Positions 4,663-11,660 of a stretch of 14,767 nucleotides of DNA are shown in pieces. Within the stretch, counting starts at the first letter, position 1, and each line of letters opens with the position of its first letter. The stretch is from JAWODU01 sp046483125 (GTDB taxonomy: Bacteria; Verrucomicrobiota; Kiritimatiellia; UBA8416; JAWODU01): contig JAWODU010000068.1 of the NCBI GenBank assembly GCA_046483125.1, positions 1-14,767 of the forward strand, read 5' to 3'. Position numbers and translations under genes: made by a program. The notes beneath the pieces were generated by a model. It did no database searches and had not been told where the DNA came from. It saw only the letters and a program-made list of their open reading frames with translations.

Positions 4663-7128
4663 GTGAGAACATTCCTGATATTGGCGCTTCAGGCGGCGGC
4701 GGTATCCTGCGCGGGTGGAAGGGATTCGGCGGAAAGAAACCTGCCGCCTCTGCCTGCCGGGCCGGGATACAGGTTGGCGCAGGACATTTCGGGAGCGAAT
4801 CCCGAAGACATCAGCCGGGCCTGGGTTCCGATGAAAGGATCGCCGCCGGTTTCGGTTGTAAAGGCCGGGGCGGGCCGCGCCCTGAAAATGACCTGTCCTT
4901 TCGCCGGAACCGATATCCCCCGGGCGTCATGGGACCTGGAGGTCGACCTGGACCTGAGTTCCTGCAGGGGTCTTTGGTTCAGGTTCCTGTGCCCGGATCC
5001 TTCGCCCGTATCGCATTTCACCTTTTACCTGAAGAGCGGGGCGGGCTGGTATGCCCGGTCGTTCAGCGGACATTCGGGACTGGAATGGGAGACGGTGGAA
5101 ATCGACAAAAGCGAAACCGAAATTGAAGGTTCACCGGCCGGATGGGGAAAAATAGAAAAAATAAGAATTTCGGCGTGGCGCGGCGGCACCCATAACACGG
5201 AATTCTACATGGCGAACCCGGGCCTTCTGGGCGGCTCATCACCTCTAGCCGTGATCCGTGCGGATTCCGCGGCCGAAAGAAGCCCGGAAGAAGTGAACTC
5301 GGTGGTTACATACAGCCGCAACGTGACGGCGCGCCTGCGGGACCTGGGCATTGAATATGGAACCATCGCGGACACCGACCTGAGCGAGTCAACACTTCGG
5401 GGCAAGAGGCTCGTAATCCTTCCGCACAACCCGAACATGCCGCCGGCCGCCGTTGAAACGCTGAAAAGATTTCTCGGTTCCGGCGGGAGGATAATATGTT
5501 TCTACCTTCTGCCTCCGGGTCTTGAATCCGTTACCGGGATAAAGAACGGGAAATTCCTGCGGGAGTCTTACAACGGGCAGTTCGCGTCCATGCGGGCAAC
5601 CGGTTCCGGGCCTATAGCCGGTCTGCCGGAACGTGTACCGCAGGATTCGTGGAACATATACACGGCGAGACCGGCGGGAAATTCAGCGGAAGCGGCGGCG
5701 TACTGGTTCGACATCAACGGCAGGAACACGCGGGAACCGGCCGTCATCGTTTCCGGCAACTGCATACTGGTGACACACGTACTGGTATCCGACGCCCCGG
5801 AGATTAAATCCCGCATGCTTCTGGCAATGGCGGGACATTTTCTGCCGTCTGCATGGAAAGAGGCGGCGGAAAACGCCCTGGAGGAAGCCGGGAACTTCGG
5901 CCCGTATGAAGGCTGGAACGAAGCCGTCCGTTCCCTGCGCGGCATGGCTTCTTCAGGCGCTGGAGCAGGCGAAACGTTTGCGGAAGCTCTTTCGCTTCAC
6001 AATGCCGCCGGCCGGGCCCTTGAGGAAGGGAATTACCGTCAGGCTTTCAAAGCAGCCTCTGAGGCGGGAAAGAGCATGGTGCGGACCTACGCGGCGGCGC
6101 AGAAGCCGCTGGGGGGAGAACGCCGCGCTCTGTGGTGCCACGACGCCTTCGGTGTTCGGGGCATGAGCTGGGAGGAAACGGCGGCAACGGCGGCGAAAAA
6201 CGGCTTCAACATGATACTTGCCAATATGCTCTGGGGCGGCACGGCGTATTACGAAAGCGAAGTCCTGCCCCGTGCCCGCGAAATCGCTTCAAAGGGCGAC
6301 CAGGTAAAGGCATTCGTTACTGCCTGCAGGAAGAAAGGACTGGAGTGCCACGTTTGGAAGGTAAACTGGTACATGGGAGGAAAAGCGCCGGAAGGTTTTG
6401 CTGAAAGAATGAAACGCGAAGGCCGGACGCAGAAGGCTTTCAGCGGATCCGGCATTGACCGGTGGCTTTGCCCTTCGCACCCGGAAAACCGCAAGCTGGA
6501 AATAGAGTCGATGCTGGAAGTGGTGAGGAATTACGACGTGGACGGCATACACATGGACTACATTCGGTATCCGGGCAGGGAAGGGTGTTTCTGCCAAACA
6601 TGCCGGCGGAAGTTTGAGAAGAAGACCGGACAGCGCGTTTCAGACTGGCCGCGCGCTGTGCGCGCCGACGCCCGGCTGAGATCTCTATGGCTTGATTTCA
6701 GGAGAGAAAACATTACCGGGCTCGTGGCGGAACTAAGCGGGCGAGCGCGCTCGATAAAGCCGGAAGTGGAAATATCGGCCGCGGTCTTCCGGAACTGGGA
6801 AGAGGACAGGAACGGGGTGGGCCAGGACTGGAGGCTGTGGTGCAGGAAGGGATACGTTGATTTCGTGTGTCCCATGGACTACACGGCGGACACGGAGGAG
6901 TTCGAGTCTTACGTCCGGAGCCAGAAGGCGCTTGCGGGTAACGCCGGTCTTCTGCCGGGCATAGGTTTGAGTACGTGGACGGGAGGGAAAAGGGCGGCCG
7001 CTTTAATTGAGCAGGTTCTCGTTACCCGGCGGCACGGGGCGGAGGGTTTTGCGGTGTTTGAGCTGAACCGGACGGAGGCGGAGCAGGTTCTTCCCCTCTG
7101 CGCCCTTGGAGTTACCCGCCGCGAGTGA
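4663..7128 (+). CDS. GHL10-type glycoside hydrolase-like lipoprotein with N-terminal accessory domains
   Basis: The product is 821 residues. It starts at GTG 4663 with a short signal and a likely lipobox ending in AVSC (Cys16), so it is probably a membrane-anchored lipoprotein. About 35-190 is beta-rich and resembles a carbohydrate-binding jelly roll (LDLSSCRGLWFRF, then EWETVEID and EKIRIS strands). About 194-395 resembles the glutamine-amidotransferase-like fold found in beta-galactosidase trimerisation domains (LVILPHNPNMPPAAVETLKRFLGSGG). A helical linker runs to about 485. About 486-815 is the GHL10 TIM barrel: RALWCHDAFG, GFNMILANMLW, the hallmark DGIHMDYIRYP (627-637, Asp632 a likely catalytic or structural acid), CFCQTC at 642-647, FVCPMDY and GIGLSTW. 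Family members are linked to polysaccharide or peptidoglycan breakdown. The substrate here is unknown. No transporter or sugar-utilisation gene lies alongside. Confidence 0.88.
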   Translation: MRTFLILALQAAAVSCAGGRDSAERNLPPLPAGPGYRLAQDISGANPEDISRAWVPMKGSPPVSVVKAGAGRALKMTCPFAGTDIPRASWDLEVDLDLSSCRGLWFRFLCPDPSPVSHFTFYLKSGAGWYARSFSGHSGLEWETVEIDKSETEIEGSPAGWGKIEKIRISAWRGGTHNTEFYMANPGLLGGSSPLAVIRADSAAERSPEEVNSVVTYSRNVTARLRDLGIEYGTIADTDLSESTLRGKRLVILPHNPNMPPAAVETLKRFLGSGGRIICFYLLPPGLESVTGIKNGKFLRESYNGQFASMRATGSGPIAGLPERVPQDSWNIYTARPAGNSAEAAAYWFDINGRNTREPAVIVSGNCILVTHVLVSDAPEIKSRMLLAMAGHFLPSAWKEAAENALEEAGNFGPYEGWNEAVRSLRGMASSGAGAGETFAEALSLHNAAGRALEEGNYRQAFKAASEAGKSMVRTYAAAQKPLGGERRALWCHDAFGVRGMSWEETAATAAKNGFNMILANMLWGGTAYYESEVLPRAREIASKGDQVKAFVTACRKKGLECHVWKVNWYMGGKAPEGFAERMKREGRTQKAFSGSGIDRWLCPSHPENRKLEIESMLEVVRNYDVDGIHMDYIRYPGREGCFCQTCRRKFEKKTGQRVSDWPRAVRADARLRSLWLDFRRENITGLVAELSGRARSIKPEVEISAAVFRNWEEDRNGVGQDWRLWCRKGYVDFVCPMDYTADTEEFESYVRSQKALAGNAGLLPGIGLSTWTGGKRAAALIEQVLVTRRHGAEGFAVFELNRTEAEQVLPLCALGVTRRE

Positions 7129-7134
7129 CGGAAT

Positions 7135-7170
7135 AACGGATAAAGAACAATTCTTACCCGTTCTTCTTTT
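7135..7170. terminator. Weak candidate terminator between convergent genes
   Basis: AACGG (7135-7139) pairs with CCGTT (7158-7162) and AAGAA (7143-7147) with TTCTT (7151-7155) around a CAA loop, followed on the plus strand by CTTCTTTT. The two converging stop codons are only 25 bp apart, so a shared terminator is expected. The stem is broken and AT-rich, and overlaps the last codons of serC. Confidence 0.35.
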
Positions 7171-8230
7171 CGAACTCTTTCATGAAGTCGATGAGGGCGT
7201 CCACGCCTTCAGGCGGGAAGGCGTTGTATATCGAAGCTCTCAGTCCGCCCACGGACCTGTGTCCCTTGAGGCCCTTGAGGCCCTGTTCTCCGGCTTCCTT
7301 CACAAAACGCGGTTCCGCTTCCTCGTCGGCAAGCCGGAAGGTCACGTTCATGTCCGAGCGGCACTCCGTGGCGGCGCATCCCCTGTAGAAGCCGCTTCCG
7401 TCAATCGCGGAATACAGCTTCCGGGCCTTTTCGGTATTGCGCCTGTAGAGGTTCTGAAGACCCTGTTTGCGGATCCATCGTGTAACCAGCATTAAGATGT
7501 AAATCGCAAAACAAGGCGGTGTGTTGAAAAGAGATTGTTTTTCGATATGGGTCTTGTATCTGAACATCGTCGGGAGATTGTCCGGAGCGCGCTCCGCGAG
7601 GTCTTTCCGTATTATTACCAGGGCCACTCCCGCAGGACCGAGGTTTTTCTGCGCGCCCGCGTATATCAGGCCGAAATCCGCCGCGTCAAAGGGCCGGGAA
7701 AGGATATCGGAGGACATGTCGGCAACGAGGGGCGCGTCGGTTTTCGGAAATGCCTTCCACTGAGCGCCGGAGATTGTTTCGTTGGATGTGATGTGAACAT
7801 ACGCCGCGCCGGGGGTCAGCTTAAGCTCATCCGGCGAAGGAACCCTGGCCGGTGTGTCCGAAGAGGTGTCCGCGGCGATGTTTACTTTGCCGAGCAGTTT
7901 TGCTTCTTTAATGGCCTTTGCCGCCCAGGCGCCGGAGTCGGTGTAGTCGGCCGTCTGTCCTTCGGCAAGAAGGTTCATCGGAACAAGGGGGAACTGCGTG
8001 CTGGCTCCTCCGTGCAGAAAGAGAACAGCGTAGTCGTCGCTGAGGGAAAGGAGTTCGCGGACATTGGCTGTTGCCTCCTCGTGTACGCTCGAGTATTCCT
8101 TCCCGCGGTGGCTGGACTCCATGATTGACATGCCGGAGTCTCGGAAGTCGAAAAGTTCGCCCCGGGCCTCTTCAAGTACTTCTTCCGGCAGTACAGCCGG
8201 ACCGGCGAAAAAGTTGTAGACGCGCGACAT
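7154..8230 (-). CDS. serC: Phosphoserine aminotransferase
   Basis: The 358-residue length is normal for this class V PLP aminotransferase. It converts 3-phosphohydroxypyruvate and glutamate to phosphoserine and 2-oxoglutarate in cytoplasmic serine synthesis, and it can serve pyridoxal phosphate synthesis. Visible signatures are the N-terminal NFFAGPAVLPEEVLEEA, the SIMESSHRGKEY substrate loop, LHGGASTQF (phosphate-binding), ADMSSDILSRP, and the Schiff-base lysine in YAGAQKNLGPAG (Lys195). The C-terminal HRSVGGLRASIYNAFPPEGV is also typical. ATG 8230 has AAGGA eight bases upstream. It stands alone: serA is not beside it, and the upstream spacer is 412 bp long with a palindromic element, so it probably has its own promoter there. 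Confidence 0.97.
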   Translation of the reverse strand: MSRVYNFFAGPAVLPEEVLEEARGELFDFRDSGMSIMESSHRGKEYSSVHEEATANVRELLSLSDDYAVLFLHGGASTQFPLVPMNLLAEGQTADYTDSGAWAAKAIKEAKLLGKVNIAADTSSDTPARVPSPDELKLTPGAAYVHITSNETISGAQWKAFPKTDAPLVADMSSDILSRPFDAADFGLIYAGAQKNLGPAGVALVIIRKDLAERAPDNLPTMFRYKTHIEKQSLFNTPPCFAIYILMLVTRWIRKQGLQNLYRRNTEKARKLYSAIDGSGFYRGCAATECRSDMNVTFRLADEEAEPRFVKEAGEQGLKGLKGHRSVGGLRASIYNAFPPEGVDALIDFMKEFEKKNG

Positions 8231-8347
8231 TACGGGTATCCTTTCCGTGAGTTAAGTTCTGTCAAAGCTGACAGCACACTTTTCTGTGTAACTGTCCTTG
8301 TTTCGGGTCATTAGCCGTTTTTCGACTCTCTCCCCCCTTTGCCCAAT

Positions 8348-8497
8348 ACACTTAAACGCTTTCTTAACCGCCACCCTTTCCGCCGCGGCGGACGCACACC
8401 CTTAACCGACCTGCTTACTCGTCACGGGCCAGCCGTTGCAACAGAGTCGTTTAAGCGTATACGACAAAGGGTAGCGGTTAAGTGTGCGATTAAGTGT
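8348..8497. repeat. 150-bp element bounded by 32-nt imperfect inverted repeats with TTAA motifs
   Basis: The left arm 8348-8379 and the reverse complement of the right arm 8466-8497 agree at most positions: ACACTTAA, CGC, CTTAACCGC and ACCCTTT are shared, with about five mismatches. Inside are a perfect 12-bp palindrome CCGCCGCGGCGG (8380-8391), a third CTTAACCG copy (8400-8407), and a GTCGT/ACGAC hairpin (8446-8465). No transposase gene is present. Confidence 0.75.
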
Positions 8498-8613
8498 TCC
8501 AACTCGTCCTACATCCGTTTTTCATGGAAGTTGTGACAGTACCGTGTGTTAAGTTGAAAGAAAGGGAAACTAACTCCGGGTATCCGGCCATGCAAGGCGA
8601 AAAGGAGAAAAAC

Positions 8614-8633
8614 AACCGCGGATTACACGGATA
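8614..8633 (+). repeat. Copy of the dispersed AACCRCGRATYACRCG motif
   Basis: It reads AACCGCGGATTACACGGATA, matching the pattern seen three times directly in 14494-14657 and inverted at 4590-4605. It lies just outside the 3' end of the 8643-9380 gene. Confidence 0.6.
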
Positions 8634-8642
8634 ACAGGGACG

Positions 8643-9380
8643 TTATTTGTCTTCGGGTAACTCGAAGATGAACTCTTCGCCGCCCTTTTCTTCGGGCGGA
8701 GCCTGCCCCGGGTCCTCCTCCTCGATCGGCAGTTCCGGCTCTGTTTCCGATTCACCCTGAGAGATCAGCCCCTTTTCTTTGGATGTGAAAGTTATTTTCT
8801 CGAGCGGCGGCTCGGGGCCGGTTTCCGGCTGGCTCGGGGGTTCTGAAGAGCTTCCGTACCTGCTTCGCCTCGTGCTTCTGTCTTTGAGCACGAGGCCGTA
8901 ACGGCCGGCCAGCCATCGCCATTCCTTCGCCGAGAAATTCATTCTCGCGTCCAGGGTGTTGGCGAGGGACGCGAGATCCAGCCTGCCGGTAATCTCCACG
9001 TCGGTGCACCACTTTGACGCCTCAGCCAGCAGCTCGCACACTTCCGGATCCTTTCCCAGGATAATAACTTCGTCGGGAAGCCGCGCGAACATATCGGCCG
9101 CGCCGTACTCGTTAAAAGTTACATGCACCCAGTTCCGGTCCCTTTCATCCCAGACGTGCATGAAAAGATCCCCGGTTTCAGGGTGTATCTGGTAGGAAAC
9201 AAGAACCGCGGGGCGTATGGCGGCAATATCGAAGGAAAATTGAACAATGGTGTGCCTTGCGGGAATAACCAGGGCCGATACTCCGCCTCTGCCGGCCGCG
9301 TGTGAAACATCCACACCGGAGAAACCCATCACCGTTACCCACGCAAACAGGCCGAAAACAACGCGCTGTGCCTTAAGCAT
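8643..9380 (-). CDS. Exported protein of unknown function with an acidic proline-rich tail
   Basis: The product is 245 residues. ATG 9380 has a strong GGAGGA six bases upstream. The N-terminus is a Sec signal: K3 and R6, a hydrophobic stretch VVFGLFAWVTVMGF, and cleavage after SHA (about residue 28). The mature part has a compact domain at about 33-165 (VSALVIPARHTIVQFSFDIA, then HVWDERDRNWVHVTFNEY, LPDEVIILG, and FSAKEWRWLAGRYGLVL). It contains two cysteines (115, 125) that could form a disulfide. From about 170 to the end it is low-complexity and rich in Pro, Glu and Ser, probably disordered. I recognise no family. It lies 64 bp after etfA on the same strand and could be read from that transcript, but an exported protein has no obvious link to cytoplasmic electron transfer. 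Confidence 0.8.
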   Translation of the reverse strand: MLKAQRVVFGLFAWVTVMGFSGVDVSHAAGRGGVSALVIPARHTIVQFSFDIAAIRPAVLVSYQIHPETGDLFMHVWDERDRNWVHVTFNEYGAADMFARLPDEVIILGKDPEVCELLAEASKWCTDVEITGRLDLASLANTLDARMNFSAKEWRWLAGRYGLVLKDRSTRRSRYGSSSEPPSQPETGPEPPLEKITFTSKEKGLISQGESETEPELPIEEEDPGQAPPEEKGGEEFIFELPEDK

Positions 9381-9444
9381 TTCTATTCCTCCGATATCTC
9401 AGGATAATCGGACCCATTGTCCGGTTCTTTCCCTCGGTTGTCAA

Positions 9445-10653
9445 CTACTTACCCAGAACTTTGCGGAATTCCTCCGTCAGTTTCGGGAGCACCTTCAGGA
9501 CGTCCCCTACGATCCCGTAAGTTGCCGCATCGAAAATCGGCGCGTCCGGGTCCTTGTTTATCGCGACGATCGTGTCGGAAGAAGACATGCCCGCCAGATG
9601 CTGGATCTGACCGCTTACGCCGCAGGCGATATAAAGTCTGGGACATACGGTTTTGCCCGTCTGGCCGACCTGGTGAGAGTAGGGAATCCATCCCGCGTCA
9701 ACCGTGGCCCTGGAGGCGCCTACGCCTCCCCCCAGAACTTCCGCCAGTTCCTTTACCAGGGCGAAGTTCTCCGGCTGTCCCAGCCCCCTGCCGCCGGTAA
9801 CTATGATGTCGGCTTCGGCGATGTTCATCGTGCTTTCCACCTCGGGCACGAATCTGAGCCTTTCCGTTCTCGACTTGAGCAGTTCGGCGGCCACTTCTTC
9901 GGCGATAATTTCACCCGAGCGTTCCGGATCGGGCCCGGCTTCCTGCATGACCTTGTGCCTGACGGTTGCCATCTGCGGCCGGTTGTCGGGACAGATAATG
10001 GTCGCCATGATATTTCCGCCGAAGGCCGGCCGGGTCTGCAGAAGGTCTTTACTTTCGGGGTCTATGGCCAGGGCGGTACAGTCGGCGGTGAGTCCGGCGT
10101 TCAGCGGGACCGCTATGCGCGAGACGAGGCTTCTTCCTATAGTCGTGGCTCCGCAGAGAACTATCTCCGGCTTGTGCCGGGTAATGAGTTCGGTCAGCAC
10201 GCGGGCGTAAACCTCGTCCTTGAAATATTCCAGTTCGGGTTTGTCCACCAGGTACACCTTCGATGCTCCCCTGGCGATTAAATCCTCGGCGGCAGGCTGG
10301 ACGCCGGAACCGAGAAGAACGGCGGCCAGATCCTGGCCGAGGTCGGCGGCGAGCTTGGCCCCCTCCCCGAGGAGTTCGCAGGTAACCGACTGTACCTTGC
10401 CCCCGGACTGCTCTGTTACGACCCATACGTCCCTGTGGCCCGAGGGCTTTGCCCCGGTCTTTTTCACCTCTTTGGACAGCACAATCGCGTCGAATCTGCA
10501 GACCTCGACACAGGCGCCGCAGAGGGTACACTTGTCCAGGTCAATACGCGCTTTCTTTTCGACCATGCTTATGGCGCCGAAGGGGCAGGACTGGACGCAG
10601 AGCCTGCACCCCGAGCACTTTTCCTCTATAATTTTTATTCTGTCTTCGCTCAT
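9445..10653 (-). CDS. etfA: Electron transfer flavoprotein alpha subunit with N-terminal 2[4Fe-4S] ferredoxin domain
   Basis: The 402-residue product starts at ATG 10653, four bases after the etfB stop. A TTG further upstream (10677) lies inside etfB and is less likely. Residues 1-55 form a bacterial ferredoxin domain with two CxxCxxCxxxC clusters (Cys13/16/19/23 and Cys42/45/48/52). About 75-265 is the ETF N-terminal domain, and 285-395 the FAD-binding C-terminal domain with GASR, QVGQTGK, GVSGQIQHLAGM and INKDPDAPIF. Ordinary EtfA is about 310-330 residues. The fused ferredoxin form is known from anaerobes such as Acetobacterium (caffeyl-CoA reductase and lactate dehydrogenase complexes). 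It passes electrons between NADH, ferredoxin and an acyl-CoA or lactate-type dehydrogenase, often by flavin-based bifurcation. No dehydrogenase partner is encoded in this window. Confidence 0.95.
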   Translation of the reverse strand: MSEDRIKIIEEKCSGCRLCVQSCPFGAISMVEKKARIDLDKCTLCGACVEVCRFDAIVLSKEVKKTGAKPSGHRDVWVVTEQSGGKVQSVTCELLGEGAKLAADLGQDLAAVLLGSGVQPAAEDLIARGASKVYLVDKPELEYFKDEVYARVLTELITRHKPEIVLCGATTIGRSLVSRIAVPLNAGLTADCTALAIDPESKDLLQTRPAFGGNIMATIICPDNRPQMATVRHKVMQEAGPDPERSGEIIAEEVAAELLKSRTERLRFVPEVESTMNIAEADIIVTGGRGLGQPENFALVKELAEVLGGGVGASRATVDAGWIPYSHQVGQTGKTVCPRLYIACGVSGQIQHLAGMSSSDTIVAINKDPDAPIFDAATYGIVGDVLKVLPKLTEEFRKVLGK

Positions 10654-10657
10654 GATC

Positions 10658-11449
10658 TCAGCCCGATCCAAGGACAATATCCTTCAATCTGGCGGCGAGT
10701 TCCGGCGCGGTTTCCGAAGGCTCTCCCGTCAGCATTTCGCCCTTCTGGCGCTTGGGCGGGGTAAAGATTTTCACGACCTTGGTCGGAGAGCCGGAGAGAC
10801 CGAGTTTACTTTCTTCGACATCCAGTTCGCCGGCGCCCCACGTGGCGATGTCGGCCTTTTTCGCTTTCATCTTTCCCTTCAGGGAAGGCAGTCTCGGTTC
10901 GTTGATTTCCTTGACTACGGTCATAAGACAGGGAAGGGGAAGCTTGACCGATTCAAATCCGTTTTCGAGGAGGCGTTCGGCTGTGATACTGTCATCGTTC
11001 ACTTCCTCTATCTTGCGGACATACGTGATCTGGGGCAGATCCAGATGGGCGGCGATTCCCGGCCCGACCTGCGCGGTGTCGCCGTCGGAAGCCTGCTTGC
11101 CGCAGAGGATGAGTTTGTAATCGCCGATTTTTTTCAGAGCCGCGGCAAGGGTGTAACTTGTGGCCCAGGTATCACTGCCGGCAAACGCCCGGTCGCAGAG
11201 CAGAATACCTTCGTCCACACCCATTGAAACGGCTTCGCGCAGGGCCGATTCCGCCTGCGGGGGACCCATGCTCAGCGCGGTGACCCTCCCCCCGGTTGTT
11301 TCCTTCAGGCGCAGTGCTTCTTCTATGGCGTAGGTGTCAAAGGGGTTTACGATGGCGGCGACGCCTTCGCGGATGAGTGTGCTGGTTTCCGGATCTATCT
11401 TGACGTCCGTGGTCTCCGGCACCTGTTTGACGCACACTACAATATGCAT
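10658..11449 (-). CDS. etfB: Electron transfer flavoprotein beta subunit
   Basis: The 263-residue product starts at ATG 11449, with GGGAG five bases upstream and the canonical start MHIVVCVKQVPETTDVKID. An in-frame start at 11485 would add a non-homologous tail. The ETF-beta fold is complete: NPFDTYAIEEALRLKE (35-50), VTALSMGPPQAESALREA, LILCGKQASDGDTAQVGP (113-130), and an AKKADIATWGAGEL segment towards the C-terminus. The DGDTAQVGP loop is the version I associate with bifurcating ETFs such as that of Acidaminococcus. Mitochondrial-type ETFs have DDDCNQTG there. This supports, but does not prove, a second FAD that is reduced by NADH. It is the first gene of an etfB-etfA operon in the cytoplasm. 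Confidence 0.96.
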   Translation of the reverse strand: MHIVVCVKQVPETTDVKIDPETSTLIREGVAAIVNPFDTYAIEEALRLKETTGGRVTALSMGPPQAESALREAVSMGVDEGILLCDRAFAGSDTWATSYTLAAALKKIGDYKLILCGKQASDGDTAQVGPGIAAHLDLPQITYVRKIEEVNDDSITAERLLENGFESVKLPLPCLMTVVKEINEPRLPSLKGKMKAKKADIATWGAGELDVEESKLGLSGSPTKVVKIFTPPKRQKGEMLTGEPSETAPELAARLKDIVLGSG

Positions 11450-11523
11450 GGCGGCTCCCGCTTTACTGCGCAGTTGAAGGCTCAACTATTGCAACGCGGG
11501 CTGTTCTTTGCAAGTTCTAACCT

Positions 11524-11598
11524 GGATTATTCGCGAGACGCGAATAATCCACTTTCGCCTCTGGCGAAAGCCGTGATGTTCGCGGCTTTGCCGCGAAC
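11524..11598. repeat. Array of three perfect hairpins with 3-nt loops
   Basis: The array contains GGATTATTCGCG-AGA-CGCGAATAATCC (11524-11550, 12 bp stem), CTTTCGCC-TCT-GGCGAAAG (11552-11570, 8 bp) and GTTCGCGGC-TTT-GCCGCGAAC (11578-11598, 9 bp), spaced by 1 and 7 bases. A 6-bp hairpin (AGTTGA-AGGC-TCAACT, 11472-11487) lies on one side and a perfect 14-bp palindrome (CAGGCCGCGGCCTG, 11619-11632) on the other. The array occupies the 211-bp gap between the proA stop and the etfB start. No U-run follows on either strand, so plain intrinsic terminators are not indicated. Confidence 0.9.
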
Positions 11599-11660
11599 AA
11601 GCGGCGCGACAGTGCCTCCAGGCCGCGGCCTGCGTGACGCGGCAGCCTGAACCCGCCTGC

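Larger units (their letters stand above)
8231..8642. other. Non-coding spacer upstream of serC
   Basis: I see no credible gene in these 412 bases. The spacer holds a 6-bp hairpin close to serC (CTGTCA-AAGC-TGACAG, 8259-8274), a 150-bp inverted-repeat element (8348-8497) and a copy of the dispersed AACC-type motif (8614-8633). The serC promoter must be here, but no convincing -35/-10 pair stands out. The small frames that could be drawn have repeat-derived, low-complexity translations. Confidence 0.7.

Noticed and set aside
4593..5126. Plus-strand open frame across the promoter and GHL10 start
   Set aside because: Out of frame with the lipoprotein, Gly/Arg-rich, no domain.
4095..8464. Shared 11-mer AGCGTATACGA in the 4033 and 8348 elements
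   Set aside because: An 11-base match between two places in a window this size is expected by chance. It sits at different positions in the two elements.
10654..10677. TTG 10677 as the etfA start
   Set aside because: Lies inside the end of etfB, with the AAGGA only two bases away. ATG 10653 follows the etfB stop by four bases and matches the usual ferredoxin-domain start.
11450..11485. Upstream in-frame start of etfB at 11485
   Set aside because: Adds twelve residues not typical of EtfB. ATG 11449 has GGGAG and the canonical MHIVVCVKQ start.
11524..11598. Intrinsic terminator for proA
   Set aside because: Strong stems, but no U-run after any of them on the proA strand, and there are several in a row. 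A pure terminator does not explain the array.
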